In this document: positions 55,492 to 64,000 of the stretch, piece after piece
Numbering within the stretch: the stretch's first letter is position 1
Layout: each line of letters starts with the position of its first letter
Assembly (NCBI RefSeq): GCF_019132845.1
Contig: NZ_JAHSPR010000003.1
Coordinates: forward strand, 186,001 to 250,000
Length of the DNA: 64,000 nucleotides
Reading direction: 5' to 3'
Source of the DNA: Advenella alkanexedens
GTDB lineage: Bacteria; Pseudomonadota; Gammaproteobacteria; Burkholderiales; Burkholderiaceae_B
Notes under the pieces: model-generated
What the model saw: only the letters and a program-made list of their open reading frames with translations
Told to the model about the DNA's origin: nothing
The model's database searches: none
Program-made: the position numbers and the translations under genes

Positions 55492-57159
55492 ATGGATATT
55501 AGACGCACCATCCTCTGGATGATTTTTGTATTTTCGGTCTTCGCCATCTGGAATAATTGGCAAACCTATAATGGTCAGCCATCCCTGTTTGGCCAGGCTC
55601 CCCAATCCGAAACCACTTCCAATCCGGCCTCAGGTACCCCTGGCGTTCCCAATGCGGCCACGCCTGCCGGTACTGCAAGCACTCCATCAACCGCAGCCCC
55701 TGCCGTTGCCTCGGAAAAAATCACCATCACCACCGATGTTTTCAAATTGAATTTTGATTCAATTGGTGCACAGATTGTGTATGCGGAATTGTTGAAGTAT
55801 CCTTCCACAGAAAACCGTGACCAGCCAATCGTATTGCTGGATAACTCTCCAACCGCAGAATATATTGTACAAAGCGGTCTGGTTGCACCACAGGGAATTA
55901 ACAAGCGTTACCCCGACCAGAATACCCCCTTCAGAATGGTTTCCACTGAAACCACCATGACCGGTGATACCCTGCCCGTGGTGTTTGAGTCCGAGTCCGA
56001 CGGCATCAAGGTTACCCGTACCTATACGTTCCATCGCAATTCCTACCGGATCGACGTCAAGGACGAAGTCACCAACACTGCCACCGAGTCTCAGTCACCT
56101 TCTCTGTACCTGCAAATTGCCCGTGACAGCCAGGATCCGGCCGGCAGCTCCAGCTTCTACCCCACCTTTACGGGTATGGCCGTGTATTCCGATGAAGAAC
56201 GCTTCCAGAAAGTGTCCTTTTCTGAAATCGACAAGAAAAATGCCGATTACGTCAAATCGGCAGATGATGGCTGGATCAGTGTCATTCAACACTTCTTTGT
56301 GACTGCCTGGGTACCCGAGGAAGGCAAAGAGCGTTATATCGACATGCGCAAGGTTTCCAATTCCCTGTATGCCATCAGTGCGGTAGAGCCATTGGGTAAC
56401 ATTGCACCCAACAGTACGGTTGCCACCCAATCCACCCTGTGGATAGGCCCGCAAGACCAGAAGGCCCTGGCGGCCATTTCTCCTTCCCTGGATCTGGTGG
56501 TTGATTATGGCTGGCTAACCATTCTTGCCAAGCCCATGTTCACCTTCATGACCTGGTTGCATTCACTGGTGGGCAACTGGGGCTGGACGATCGTTTTGCT
56601 GACCGTCATTATCAAATTGATCCTTTACCCATTGTCGGCCTCCAGCTACCGCTCCATGGCCAAAATGAAAAATGTGGCCCCGCGCATGCAGGCCCTGAAG
56701 GAAAAATACGGAGATGATCGCCAGAAGCTGAACACAGCCATGATGGAAATGTACCGTACCGAGAAAATCAACCCCTTGGGCGGCTGCTTCCCGATCCTGA
56801 TCCAAATCCCGGTCTTCCTGACCCTGTATCGTGTTTTGCTGTCCAGTGTGGAAATGCGTGATGCCGGCTGGATCGGCTGGATTACCGACCTGTCGGCACG
56901 TGACCCGTATTTCATCCTGCCAGCCATCATGATGGCCACCATGTTCCTGCAGATCAAGCTGAACCCAACACCGCCTGATCCAATGCAAGCCAGAATCATG
57001 ATGCTCATGCCGCTGGTATTTGGTGCCATGATGTTCATGTTCCCGGCCGGTCTGGTGCTTTACTGGGTTGTGAACAACATCCTGTCGATTGCCCAGCAAT
57101 GGTACATTACCCGCAACATGAACAAAGCGGCCAATGACGCCATTCTGACGCACAAGTAA
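55492..57159 (+). CDS. yidC: Membrane protein insertase YidC
   Basis: A 555-residue inner-membrane insertase, the long Gram-negative form. It has an N-terminal helix, an Ala/Pro/Thr-rich linker (about residues 35-70), the large periplasmic domain to about residue 340 and the conserved hydrophobic core with N-P-L-G-G-C-F-P-I-L-I-Q-I-P-V-F near residue 425. P-A-G-L-V-L-Y-W-V-V-N-N is near residue 520. The start at 55492 lacks a strong ribosome site. mnmE, which often follows yidC, is absent here. Confidence 0.97.
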   Translation: MDIRRTILWMIFVFSVFAIWNNWQTYNGQPSLFGQAPQSETTSNPASGTPGVPNAATPAGTASTPSTAAPAVASEKITITTDVFKLNFDSIGAQIVYAELLKYPSTENRDQPIVLLDNSPTAEYIVQSGLVAPQGINKRYPDQNTPFRMVSTETTMTGDTLPVVFESESDGIKVTRTYTFHRNSYRIDVKDEVTNTATESQSPSLYLQIARDSQDPAGSSSFYPTFTGMAVYSDEERFQKVSFSEIDKKNADYVKSADDGWISVIQHFFVTAWVPEEGKERYIDMRKVSNSLYAISAVEPLGNIAPNSTVATQSTLWIGPQDQKALAAISPSLDLVVDYGWLTILAKPMFTFMTWLHSLVGNWGWTIVLLTVIIKLILYPLSASSYRSMAKMKNVAPRMQALKEKYGDDRQKLNTAMMEMYRTEKINPLGGCFPILIQIPVFLTLYRVLLSSVEMRDAGWIGWITDLSARDPYFILPAIMMATMFLQIKLNPTPPDPMQARIMMLMPLVFGAMMFMFPAGLVLYWVVNNILSIAQQWYITRNMNKAANDAILTHK

Positions 57160-57177
57160 TCCCAGTGCAGTCATTTT

Positions 57178-57244
57178 CCGGTTTGTCTTTCGCTGACAAA
57201 CCGGAATGAAAACAGGAAACCGCATCTTCGGATGCGGTTTTTTT
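57178..57244 (+). terminator. Double hairpin terminator after yidC
   Basis: A first stem, CCGGTTTGTC (57178-57187) with GACAAACCGG (57195-57204), is followed by AAACCGCATC (57217-57226), a TTCG tetraloop and GATGCGGTTT (57231-57240), then four more T. The second is a classic strong terminator that ends the rpmH-yidC unit. Confidence 0.92.
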
Positions 57245-57368
57245 ATGACTTGTTCCAAGTGGCTATCCATCCTAAGAATAGTTGTCATTTTAATGCTTTC
57301 AGCCAAATGAAAAGTATGTAAAAATGAAATCTCTATTATCAATAATTACATTCGAGAGGCTCTTTTTT

Positions 57369-58904
57369 ATGTCTGACTGGACTGCTGGTTATGTTGCCGA
57401 CATTGGCTATACCTATGGCTATTACAGCGAACTCAACCCACTGCGTGTACGTTTGGCTTTTTTAAATGCAGGCCTGGTGCCACCACAAGTGGGAACCGCG
57501 TGCGAGCTTGGTTTTGGCCAAGGCATGAGCACAAATATGCATGCCTCGGCCAGTGTCGTTCAGTGGGCAGGTACCGACTTCAACCCGGCACAAGCCAGTT
57601 TTGCCCAGGAACTGGCAGGCATCGCCCAGTCAAAGGCACAGCTTTTTGATGAGTCATTTACCCGGTTTTGCAACCGATCCGACTTGCCAGAGTTTGATTA
57701 CATTGGTCTTCATGGAATCTGGAGCTGGATTAGTGATGAAAACCGTAATGTCATCGTTGATTTTGTGCGCCGTAAGCTGAAAGTGGGCGGCGTACTTTAC
57801 ATTAGCTACAACACGCAACCTGGCTGGGCCGCCATGGTACCCATGCGGGATCTGCTCACCGAGCACGCCGAGGTATTGGGTTCCGACGGTGCGGGTATCA
57901 TCAGCCGTATTGATAGTGCCCTGACTTTTGCCGAACAATTACTGGCAGCCAACCCTTCTTATGCTCGCGCCAATCCGCAAATCGCCGAACGCATAAAAAG
58001 AATCAAAGAACAGGATCGTCATTATGTGGCCCACGAGTATTTCAACCGTGACTGGGAACCCATGGCTTTTGCCAAAATGGCGCAATGGCTGGAACCGGCA
58101 AAACTGCAATGGGCCTGTTCAGCCAACTACCTGGATGCGATTGATGCGGTCAACCTGACTACCGAACAACAACAACTGCTGGCCAGCATCCCCGACCCCA
58201 TGTTTCGCCAAACCACACGTGATTTTTGTGTCAATCAACAATTCCGCAAAGACTATTGGGTCAAGGGGGCACGCCGTCTCAGCCCACTGGAACAAATTGA
58301 GGCATTGCGTTCGCAACAGATTATCCTGGTATTGCCAAGAAATGAGGTCAGTCTCAAGATTAACAGTAACCTGGGTGAGGCCACACTGCAAGAAGCCATC
58401 TATAACCCCATCCTGGATCAGCTGGCAAACCACCAACCCCAATCACTGGGTCAGCTGGAGCAAGCTCTTAAGTCAAGCAGTATCACCTTCGCCCAGATCA
58501 TACAAGCCGTGATGGTTCTTGCCAGTAACAATACCCTGATGGCTGTCCAGGATGAAGCGACCATAAACATTGCTCATGAAAGGACCAAGCGCCTGAATAA
58601 CTATTTAATGACCAAGGCGCGTGGCAGCAACGACTTGAATTATCTGGCCAGTCCGGTCACAGGCGGTGGCATTGGCGTATCCCGCTTTCAACAACTGTTC
58701 TTGCTGGCCCTGCAAAACAATCATAAACAGCCACACGAACAGGCCCGGTTTGTTTGGGATTTATTAGCGATGCAAGGCCAACGTCTGATTAAAGATGGAA
58801 AAACACTGGAAACGGTCGATGCCAACATCGCCGAATTGAAGATCCAGGCCAGTGAATTCATGACAAAGCGTCTTGCCATTCTGAAAGCGCTGAAGATCGC
58901 CTGA
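57369..58904 (+). CDS. SAM-dependent methyltransferase with PKMT-type regulatory domain
   Basis: A 511-residue protein from the ATG at 57369 (an earlier ATG at 57324 is possible). Residues about 20-160 form a class I methyltransferase fold with A-C-E-L-G-F-G-Q-G-M-S near residue 43. The middle part has E-Y-F-N-R-D-W-E-P-M-A-F near residue 227 and F-R-K-D-Y-W-V-K-G-A-R-R-L near residue 292, the pattern of the MethyTransf_Reg and PKMT domains. Relatives in Rickettsia methylate lysines of outer-membrane proteins. The target here is unknown. Confidence 0.82.
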   Translation: MSDWTAGYVADIGYTYGYYSELNPLRVRLAFLNAGLVPPQVGTACELGFGQGMSTNMHASASVVQWAGTDFNPAQASFAQELAGIAQSKAQLFDESFTRFCNRSDLPEFDYIGLHGIWSWISDENRNVIVDFVRRKLKVGGVLYISYNTQPGWAAMVPMRDLLTEHAEVLGSDGAGIISRIDSALTFAEQLLAANPSYARANPQIAERIKRIKEQDRHYVAHEYFNRDWEPMAFAKMAQWLEPAKLQWACSANYLDAIDAVNLTTEQQQLLASIPDPMFRQTTRDFCVNQQFRKDYWVKGARRLSPLEQIEALRSQQIILVLPRNEVSLKINSNLGEATLQEAIYNPILDQLANHQPQSLGQLEQALKSSSITFAQIIQAVMVLASNNTLMAVQDEATINIAHERTKRLNNYLMTKARGSNDLNYLASPVTGGGIGVSRFQQLFLLALQNNHKQPHEQARFVWDLLAMQGQRLIKDGKTLETVDANIAELKIQASEFMTKRLAILKALKIA

Positions 58905-58926
58905 TAGTTGCATATTACGAGCTTAC

Positions 58927-58956
58927 CTGGTTCCCACGCTCCTGCGTGGGAACCAG
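58927..58956. repeat. Palindromic repeat copy 3 (complete)
   Basis: CTGGTTCCCACGC (58927-58939), TCCT, GCGTGGGAACCAG (58944-58956): perfect 13-bp arms. It is the complete form of the repeat at 21.75 and 22.10 kb, placed between two convergent genes and probably acting as an end-of-gene REP-like element. Confidence 0.88.
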
Positions 58957-58964
58957 TACTTTTA

Positions 58965-61091
58965 TTAAACCTCTATGAGTGCATCGGCAACGTAGCAGCC
59001 CTTTTCACCAGGAACCGCCAGAATCGGATTGACTTCCACCGATTTGATCTGGTCCTGTGCCTGGGCGGCAAAAACAGACAGGCGTGACAGCTGCCCGGCA
59101 AGCCCGTCAATATCAACCGCCGGCTTGCCACGCACGCCTTGCAAAATGGCCGCACTGCGGATACTGAGAATCAGGTTCCGGGCTGTTTCAGGGCTGAATG
59201 GACAGCGATGCAAAACCACATCTTTTAATACTTCCACATGAATGCCACCCAGACCGAACATGGCCACGGGACCAAATACCGGATCGTTTTTGACACCCAT
59301 AATGCATTCAACGGCATTGTTTACCTGCTTGGCAACCAGGACACCGGTAATATTGGCGGAAGGCGCTTTTTCAGCGGCTCTTTGCAAGAGCAAGGCATAA
59401 CTTTCATGCACCTCGGCAATACTGGACACATTAAGAATAACGCCACCTATTTCAGATTTATGCTTGATATCGGGTGACAGGATTTTCATGACAACGGGAA
59501 AGCCGAATTTATCCGCCAGGTGTGCCGCTTCTGCCGCATCATGGGCAATTCCTTCCGGAATGACCTGCAAACCCGCCTCTTCCAGGATAAGCTTGGCCTG
59601 GGCTTCGTCAGGTGTGCTGGCAAGCGCGGCAACGGTTTTCTTTTCAAAGGGAATGAGGGCATCTGGCCTGGCAAAGGCCGTACCCAAAACGCCCATATGA
59701 TGAATGGCCTTGGTGGCACGGATTGGGTCTTCAAACACCGCAAACCCATCCGCTTCATAACGGGCAATCGTATCTTTCTCGGCAATAATAGACAGGACAA
59801 ACAAATGATCGGGATGTTTATCAACCGCCTTTTTAAGTTCCGGACGCAGTTTGGCCTCGATGGAAGCGGTTCCCGCTGCATGGGCAAAAAAAGCCAGAAT
59901 GGAGGAATACTGTTGGGTATCCAGCATGGTTGAAAGGAACTGGTCAGCCAGTTCAGGCTGATTAATGACCTGGGCGGTGCAATCCACCGGATTCTTGACG
60001 GCGGCAAAGGACAAGGCTTCTTTAAGTGATGCCTGGGCGCTTTCTTCCAGTTCAGGCATGGGCAAATTAAGATCTTCGGCGGCATCACTGATCAGGATGC
60101 CAGCGCCACCGCTAACTGTGATCACGCCCATTGCATTGTTTTCCGGATAAATCTTTTTTGTGGCCATATAGGCAATATCCAGAAACTCATCGGGACTGTA
60201 TGCCCTAACGGCCGCATATTCTTCAAGAACAGCATTGAAGACAGCGTCATCACCGGCAATCGAGGCGGTATGGGATTGTGCCGCCATTTGACCAATTTCA
60301 CTGCGACCGGCTTTCATGACCACCACCGGCTTGCGATGCTGCTTGGCCAACCGTAATGCTTCAATGAATTTATCCGCATTCGACAAGCCTTCCAGGTACA
60401 CACCAATGACCTGAATCTGGGGATCAAGCACCATATCAATCATCGCATCGGCCACATTGATATCGGCTTCATTGCCGGTGGTGACACAAAGCGGAATACC
60501 GATGCCGCGGTTTCGGGCAGAGCAGAAAATATGCAGCGCGAAAGCTCCCGACTGGCTGGCGATTGCAATGGAGCCGGGTAAAGGCCAGTACAGTTCAAAG
60601 GCGGAGGAAAAAGTTGAGAACAGGCCCTGACGGTCATCATAAAAACCCAGGGTATTGGGTCCCAACACGCGAATACCGTGTTTTTTTGCTGTGGCAATCA
60701 GCTCTTCCTGCATGAGCCTGCCTTCTTCACCCACTTCGGAAAAACCGGCAGACAAAATCACGGCCAGACGTGTACCACGTTTACCCAGGTCCTCTACCGC
60801 CTTGATGACCATACGGCTTGATACGGCAATAATGGCAATTTCGGGGGTTTCAGGCAGGCTGTCCACATCAGGATAGGCTTTCAGGCCCTGTACGGTTTCC
60901 TGTTTGGGATTGACGGGATAAATCCGGCCAGCATAATTACGCTGCAGCATATAAGAAATGGGACGACCGCCAATGCGCAAAGGATCATTGGAAGCACCAA
61001 TGATGGCAATTGAATCGGCTTCCCACATTTTTTTATTGTTTTGTACCTGCAAGTTTGTTGTGACTTCGGCTTTACCCACTTGGATCTCCAT
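58965..61091 (-). CDS. ADP-forming acyl-CoA ligase family protein (acetate-CoA ligase/Pat-like)
   Basis: A 708-residue protein with a CoA-binding domain (I-A-I-I-G-A-S-N-D-P near residue 28; G-P-N-T-L-G-F near residue 148), a succinyl-CoA ligase-like part with S-Q-S-G-A-F near residue 183 and the phospho-His segment S-H-T-A-S-I-A-G-D-D near residue 275, and a C-terminal ATP-grasp domain from about residue 490. It should make an acyl-CoA with ADP as product. There is no GNAT domain as in protein acetyltransferase Pat. It lies downstream of two P450 genes on the same strand. Confidence 0.87.
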   Translation of the reverse strand: MEIQVGKAEVTTNLQVQNNKKMWEADSIAIIGASNDPLRIGGRPISYMLQRNYAGRIYPVNPKQETVQGLKAYPDVDSLPETPEIAIIAVSSRMVIKAVEDLGKRGTRLAVILSAGFSEVGEEGRLMQEELIATAKKHGIRVLGPNTLGFYDDRQGLFSTFSSAFELYWPLPGSIAIASQSGAFALHIFCSARNRGIGIPLCVTTGNEADINVADAMIDMVLDPQIQVIGVYLEGLSNADKFIEALRLAKQHRKPVVVMKAGRSEIGQMAAQSHTASIAGDDAVFNAVLEEYAAVRAYSPDEFLDIAYMATKKIYPENNAMGVITVSGGAGILISDAAEDLNLPMPELEESAQASLKEALSFAAVKNPVDCTAQVINQPELADQFLSTMLDTQQYSSILAFFAHAAGTASIEAKLRPELKKAVDKHPDHLFVLSIIAEKDTIARYEADGFAVFEDPIRATKAIHHMGVLGTAFARPDALIPFEKKTVAALASTPDEAQAKLILEEAGLQVIPEGIAHDAAEAAHLADKFGFPVVMKILSPDIKHKSEIGGVILNVSSIAEVHESYALLLQRAAEKAPSANITGVLVAKQVNNAVECIMGVKNDPVFGPVAMFGLGGIHVEVLKDVVLHRCPFSPETARNLILSIRSAAILQGVRGKPAVDIDGLAGQLSRLSVFAAQAQDQIKSVEVNPILAVPGEKGCYVADALIEV

Positions 61092-61305
61092 TAATATTAT
61101 TTATTCAATACATGCCCGGAAATAGTTCCAGCTGCTTGACTTAATGTAGTCCAAAGCCCTGATTTTTAGAATATTTATAAATTTAAGGGCGTATTCATCA
61201 AAATTGAATCCAGGGCAATATTTTTCTTGTGGATTAAGAAAAATATTGCTCCTGTTTTCCTGGGCCATTTTTAACAGGCCATGATATCGCGTAGCCTGAA
61301 GTCGA

Positions 61306-62487
61306 TTAACTACAGGCACCGCAACAGGTTTCCATTACCAGCTTGATGGGCAGGGAATCAAAACCACCAGCCGGATATATGGCATGCACCGGTTCTGTAT
61401 TTTCTCCCAAGGCAAAGCGGCTGGTGCCTTTTAACAGTTCTTGCATAATCAGGCGCAATTCCAGCCTGGCCAACGGAGCACCCGGACAGGCATGAATACC
61501 GGCCCCATACAGCAGGTTTTGTGATGGCTCACGGTCGTTACGAAACTCATCGGGCTTGCCAAATACCGCTTCATCGCGATTGGCGGATGCCCACAGCAGG
61601 GTTAGACGCTCACCCGCTTCAATGTGATGGCCTGCAACCGTTACCGCTTGGGTGGTTACACGACGGCTGGCAATCAAAGGGGGGTGAATACGCAGGATTT
61701 CATCAATGGCAGCAGGAAGTAATTTGGGCTTGTAACGCAGTTGATGCTGCAACTTCAGGTTTTTGGCAAGGTAATTAACCAGTATTCCCAGACAGGCGGC
61801 AATACTGCCCAATTCACCTACGGTCCAGTTACGCAAAATGCTTACAATAGCTTCATCGCTGATGGGCTGGCCATTAACCGTTTCACGCATTAACGCCGTT
61901 GTTAAGTCATCAGGGGCATGAATGCCTGCCTTGCGGCGTTCTTCAAGCAAAGTGCGGATATAACCATCAAATTCAACAGCAATTTCTGACAAAGCCTGGC
62001 GATCCTGGGCCAGGGTGGCCTGATGATTTTTACGAACCCATTGATTCAGAGGTTCATGCAATGATTCCGGCCAGCCTAAAAAGGCGCATTGCGCCCGCAC
62101 TGCATAAATTTGTGCAAATCCCGAAATAAATTCAAATTCCTGGTTTTGATGCGATTGCCGCACCAGCTCAGCAGCAATTTCCTGACATACCGGTTCAAAA
62201 GCTGCCATACGTGATTCATTGAAAAACGGCTCAATAAGTGCCCTGTAAATAGTATGTTCAGGCTGATCCAGTCCATTAGGCACCGAGACATGCCGGGAAA
62301 CGGCATTGCTGAATGTTTGGGGATCATTCAAGACGTTCATCACATCTTCATGTTTGAAAAGTGTCCAGTGCAAGCGTTCATCGTGCACAACAGGGCAACG
62401 TTGCCGAATCTGGTCATAGGCGGTGATGGGATCTTTTGAAACTGATGCTTGCTGAACAGCATTTGAAAGTGTGGGCGTGTCATTCAT
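61306..62487 (-). CDS. Cytochrome P450 monooxygenase
   Basis: A 393-residue soluble P450. The haem Cys is Cys334 in Y-G-A-G-I-H-A-C-P-G; Tyr stands where the consensus has Phe. E-x-x-R is seen as E-I-L-R near residue 275. The I-helix reads T-V-G-E-L-G-S-I-A-A-C, lacking the usual A-G-x-(D/E)-T acid-threonine pair. The ATG at 62487 fits AAGGA about ten bases upstream and is preferred to 62526. Substrate unknown. It has no reductase of its own but lies beside a P450-reductase fusion. Confidence 0.87.
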   Translation of the reverse strand: MNDTPTLSNAVQQASVSKDPITAYDQIRQRCPVVHDERLHWTLFKHEDVMNVLNDPQTFSNAVSRHVSVPNGLDQPEHTIYRALIEPFFNESRMAAFEPVCQEIAAELVRQSHQNQEFEFISGFAQIYAVRAQCAFLGWPESLHEPLNQWVRKNHQATLAQDRQALSEIAVEFDGYIRTLLEERRKAGIHAPDDLTTALMRETVNGQPISDEAIVSILRNWTVGELGSIAACLGILVNYLAKNLKLQHQLRYKPKLLPAAIDEILRIHPPLIASRRVTTQAVTVAGHHIEAGERLTLLWASANRDEAVFGKPDEFRNDREPSQNLLYGAGIHACPGAPLARLELRLIMQELLKGTSRFALGENTEPVHAIYPAGGFDSLPIKLVMETCCGACS

Positions 62488-62544
62488 TGAGAGATATCCT
62501 TGCATATATGCTGAGCATTCTTGCATAAACCGCTTTGAATTCCC

Positions 62545-62558
62545 TTGATGTGCATCAA
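62545..62558 (-). promoter_or_regulatory. Perfect FNR/ANR-type box upstream of the P450 gene
   Basis: TTGAT-GTGC-ATCAA matches the TTGAT-N4-ATCAA consensus at every fixed position. It lies 58 bases before the P450 ATG, where it could act as activator or repressor site. A CRP/FNR-family regulator is implied, but none is encoded in the window. Confidence 0.55.
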
Positions 62559-62584
62559 TAGTAGACTAAATCAGTCGGGTATAT

Positions 62585-62632
62585 GCCTGCATTACACTGT
62601 TTGTCTTGGGCAAAAAATAGTGTAATGCAGGC
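62585..62632. repeat. Perfect 14-bp inverted repeat between the two P450 genes
   Basis: GCCTGCATTACACT (62585-62598) and AGTGTAATGCAGGC (62619-62632) are perfect complements around a 20-base spacer. No T-run follows on either strand. It sits 27 bases after the stop of the fusion gene, and could be a terminator-like hairpin or a regulator site. Confidence 0.65.
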
Positions 62633-62659
62633 AATGAAAAGCTTGTTGTTAAACTAGCC

Positions 62660-64000
62660 TCAAAGTTCAAGAACCAGTTTTTCTCCTTTTGCTGAACGTG
62701 AACAGCAAGCCATCATTTTTCTGCTTTCTTCCTTCTCGGAACGGGTCAATACAACATCCCGATGGTCAATGTCTCCCTGTAAAACACGAACCTCACAAGA
62801 ACCGCATAAACCCTCGCCACAATCGCTCTGCACGTCTATGTTGGCACCTTGCAAAGCCTGCAGGAGCGTCTGATCGGCAGCCACCGTCAAGCTAATACCC
62901 GAGTCTTTCAATTCAACCTCAAAAGCCTGTTCTTTGGAAGGATCCAGTTCACCCAGCACAGAATGGAAGTGTTCAACATGCAAGGCGTCTTCAGGCCAGT
63001 TTTCACAACATTGTGCCAGGCCTTCCAACATTCTTTCAGGACCACAGGCATAGATTTGCGTTTTTGCATCCGGTGTAGCCAGCAACCTGGCAAAATCATT
63101 ACGATTTCCTTCATCTTTGGCATAAACATGCAAGCGGTTACCGTGCAGGGCCTCAAGCTCATTCAGAAAAGACATGGATGACCTTGAGCGGCCACTGTAA
63201 TGGATTTCATAATCGATGCCGCGCTGCTTGGCCTCCCGGGCCATCGCACTGATGGGAGTAATACCAATGCCACCGGCAATAAATATGATTTTTTCAGCAC
63301 TGGAATCCATGCGAAAATGATTGCGCGGACCACGAATACGGACACGATCACCCGGTTTTATATTTTCATGCAGCCATGCCGAACCGCCACGGCTTTCCGG
63401 ATCTTTCAGGATGGCGATTTCCAGGCAACTGGTATCTGCCGGATCACTACATAATGAATATTGCCTGGAAATACCGGTATCGCCACATTCAATATCAATA
63501 TGTGCTCCGGGCGTCCAGCGTGGTAACGGTTTTCCATCCGGTGAAATTAATTTCAATTTTAAAATATCTTCGGCTACCCACTGTACTTCCTGTACAACTA
63601 CCGGACGGCTGATCGCACTGGCGGAAGGCTCACCCAAACGCAAGGGGGCCTGCAAATCCAGTATCCCGGGATTTTTTCTTTCCGGGTTTTGGGCCGGATC
63701 CCACTCCACCCATAAATGCTCGGGACCGCGGAATGATGTATTTGGCAGATAATGAAAAGTTTGTTCCGCCAGTTTCATATGTGGCAAACGACGTGTGAAC
63801 TCTTCAAGGAAAATCTGCAACTCCATGCGAGCCAGGTTTTTACCCATGCATTGATGTGATCCATAACCAAAGGTTAACTGTTCACTGGCATTCTCACGTC
63901 TGATATCAAAATGACCCGCATCTTCAAACTTGCGTTCATCATGATTGGCCGATGAAGAAACCATCAATAATTTTGAGCCGGCAGGGATATCCACATCACC
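62660..64000 (-). CDS. Cytochrome P450-reductase fusion (CYP116B type), N-terminal part outside window
   Basis: The gene enters from the right edge and only its last 447 or so codons are seen. First comes the end of a P450 haem domain with [10 protein letters not shown] near 63850. Next is a phthalate dioxygenase reductase-like module with R-Q-Y-S-L-C-S (flavin, near 63460) and G-G-I-G-I-T-P-I (NAD(P)H, near 63265). Last is a plant-type [2Fe-2S] ferredoxin with C-G-E-G-L-C-G-S-C near 62810. This P450-FMN-2Fe2S order is that of the self-sufficient CYP116B enzymes. Substrate unknown. Confidence 0.9.
   Translation of the reverse strand, partial: GDVDIPAGSKLLMVSSSANHDERKFEDAGHFDIRRENASEQLTFGYGSHQCMGKNLARMELQIFLEEFTRRLPHMKLAEQTFHYLPNTSFRGPEHLWVEWDPAQNPERKNPGILDLQAPLRLGEPSASAISRPVVVQEVQWVAEDILKLKLISPDGKPLPRWTPGAHIDIECGDTGISRQYSLCSDPADTSCLEIAILKDPESRGGSAWLHENIKPGDRVRIRGPRNHFRMDSSAEKIIFIAGGIGITPISAMAREAKQRGIDYEIHYSGRSRSSMSFLNELEALHGNRLHVYAKDEGNRNDFARLLATPDAKTQIYACGPERMLEGLAQCCENWPEDALHVEHFHSVLGELDPSKEQAFEVELKDSGISLTVAADQTLLQALQGANIDVQSDCGEGLCGSCEVRVLQGDIDHRDVVLTRSEKEESRKMMACCSRSAKGEKLVLEL

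Noticed and set aside
61101-61319. Open frame of 72 codons between the ADP-forming ligase and the P450 gene
   Set aside because: No ribosome site, no recognisable pattern, and it overlaps the P450 3' end; looks like chance in an A/T-rich gap.

Overview
The window is bacterial chromosome of moderate GC content. Gene families and order point to a betaproteobacterium of the order Burkholderiales, most likely family Alcaligenaceae. The main clues are the dnaA-dnaN-gyrB and rpmH-rnpA-yidD-yidC blocks, a Bug-type (TctC) solute receptor, family III CoA-transferases with MmgE/PrpD partners, a GntR/UTRA regulator, and a P450-reductase fusion of CYP116B type. I cannot name the species. I saw no rRNA, tRNA, CRISPR array or prophage.

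Layout. 0-5 kb: the end of a phosphodiester glycosidase-like gene, a pseudouridine synthase and the transhydrogenase pntAB. 5-12.4 kb: an MdfA-like exporter, a complete oligopeptide ABC transporter (oppF-B-C-D-A order) and a GNAT acetyltransferase. 12.5-14 kb: a glycine-zipper lipoprotein, a copper chaperone with a CueR-type promoter, and a metallophosphoesterase. 14.6-21.7 kb: the glycine betaine importer proXWV, an ABC-2 exporter, a methyltransferase, the NAD(P)HX repair dehydratase and a small AT-rich orphan. 21.7-22.1 kb: a scar made of two copies of a palindromic repeat around a TnpB remnant, next to a meso-diaminopimelate dehydrogenase gene. 22.1-28.7 kb: a catabolic block (CoA-transferase, MmgE/PrpD, enoyl-CoA hydratase) divergent from its likely GntR regulator and a Bug receptor.

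28.7-29.3 kb is a gene-free AT-rich segment with four perfect DnaA boxes and three strong hairpins, a better origin-like site than the dnaA-rpmH gap. 29.3-32.6 kb is a sulfide detoxification locus: Tat-exported sulfide:quinone oxidoreductase, small membrane protein, BigR/SqrR-type regulator and persulfide dioxygenase, with an identical 18-bp motif at both promoter regions. 32.6-36.3 kb: LysR regulator, cytochrome b561, two YceI proteins and a GST. 36.4-44.5 kb: OmpW, a UshA-type nucleotidase, methionine aminopeptidase, a small cupin, a ferric-reductase-like flavoprotein, catalase and an NlpE-like lipoprotein. 44.5-48.1 kb: CoA-transferase, PAS-LuxR regulator and acyl-CoA synthetase, the last preceded by a 30-codon thiolase-like remnant. 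48.2-57.2 kb: an unknown protein and the dnaA/rpmH housekeeping blocks. 57.3-64 kb: a PKMT-type methyltransferase, a third palindrome copy, an ADP-forming acyl-CoA ligase, a cytochrome P450 and the P450-reductase fusion, which runs off the window.

The points most worth a second look are the DnaA-box cluster 25 kb from dnaA, the shared sulfide operator, the thiolase remnant coupled to the synthetase, the TnpB/palindrome scar, and the perfect FNR-type box plus 14-bp inverted repeat near the P450 genes.
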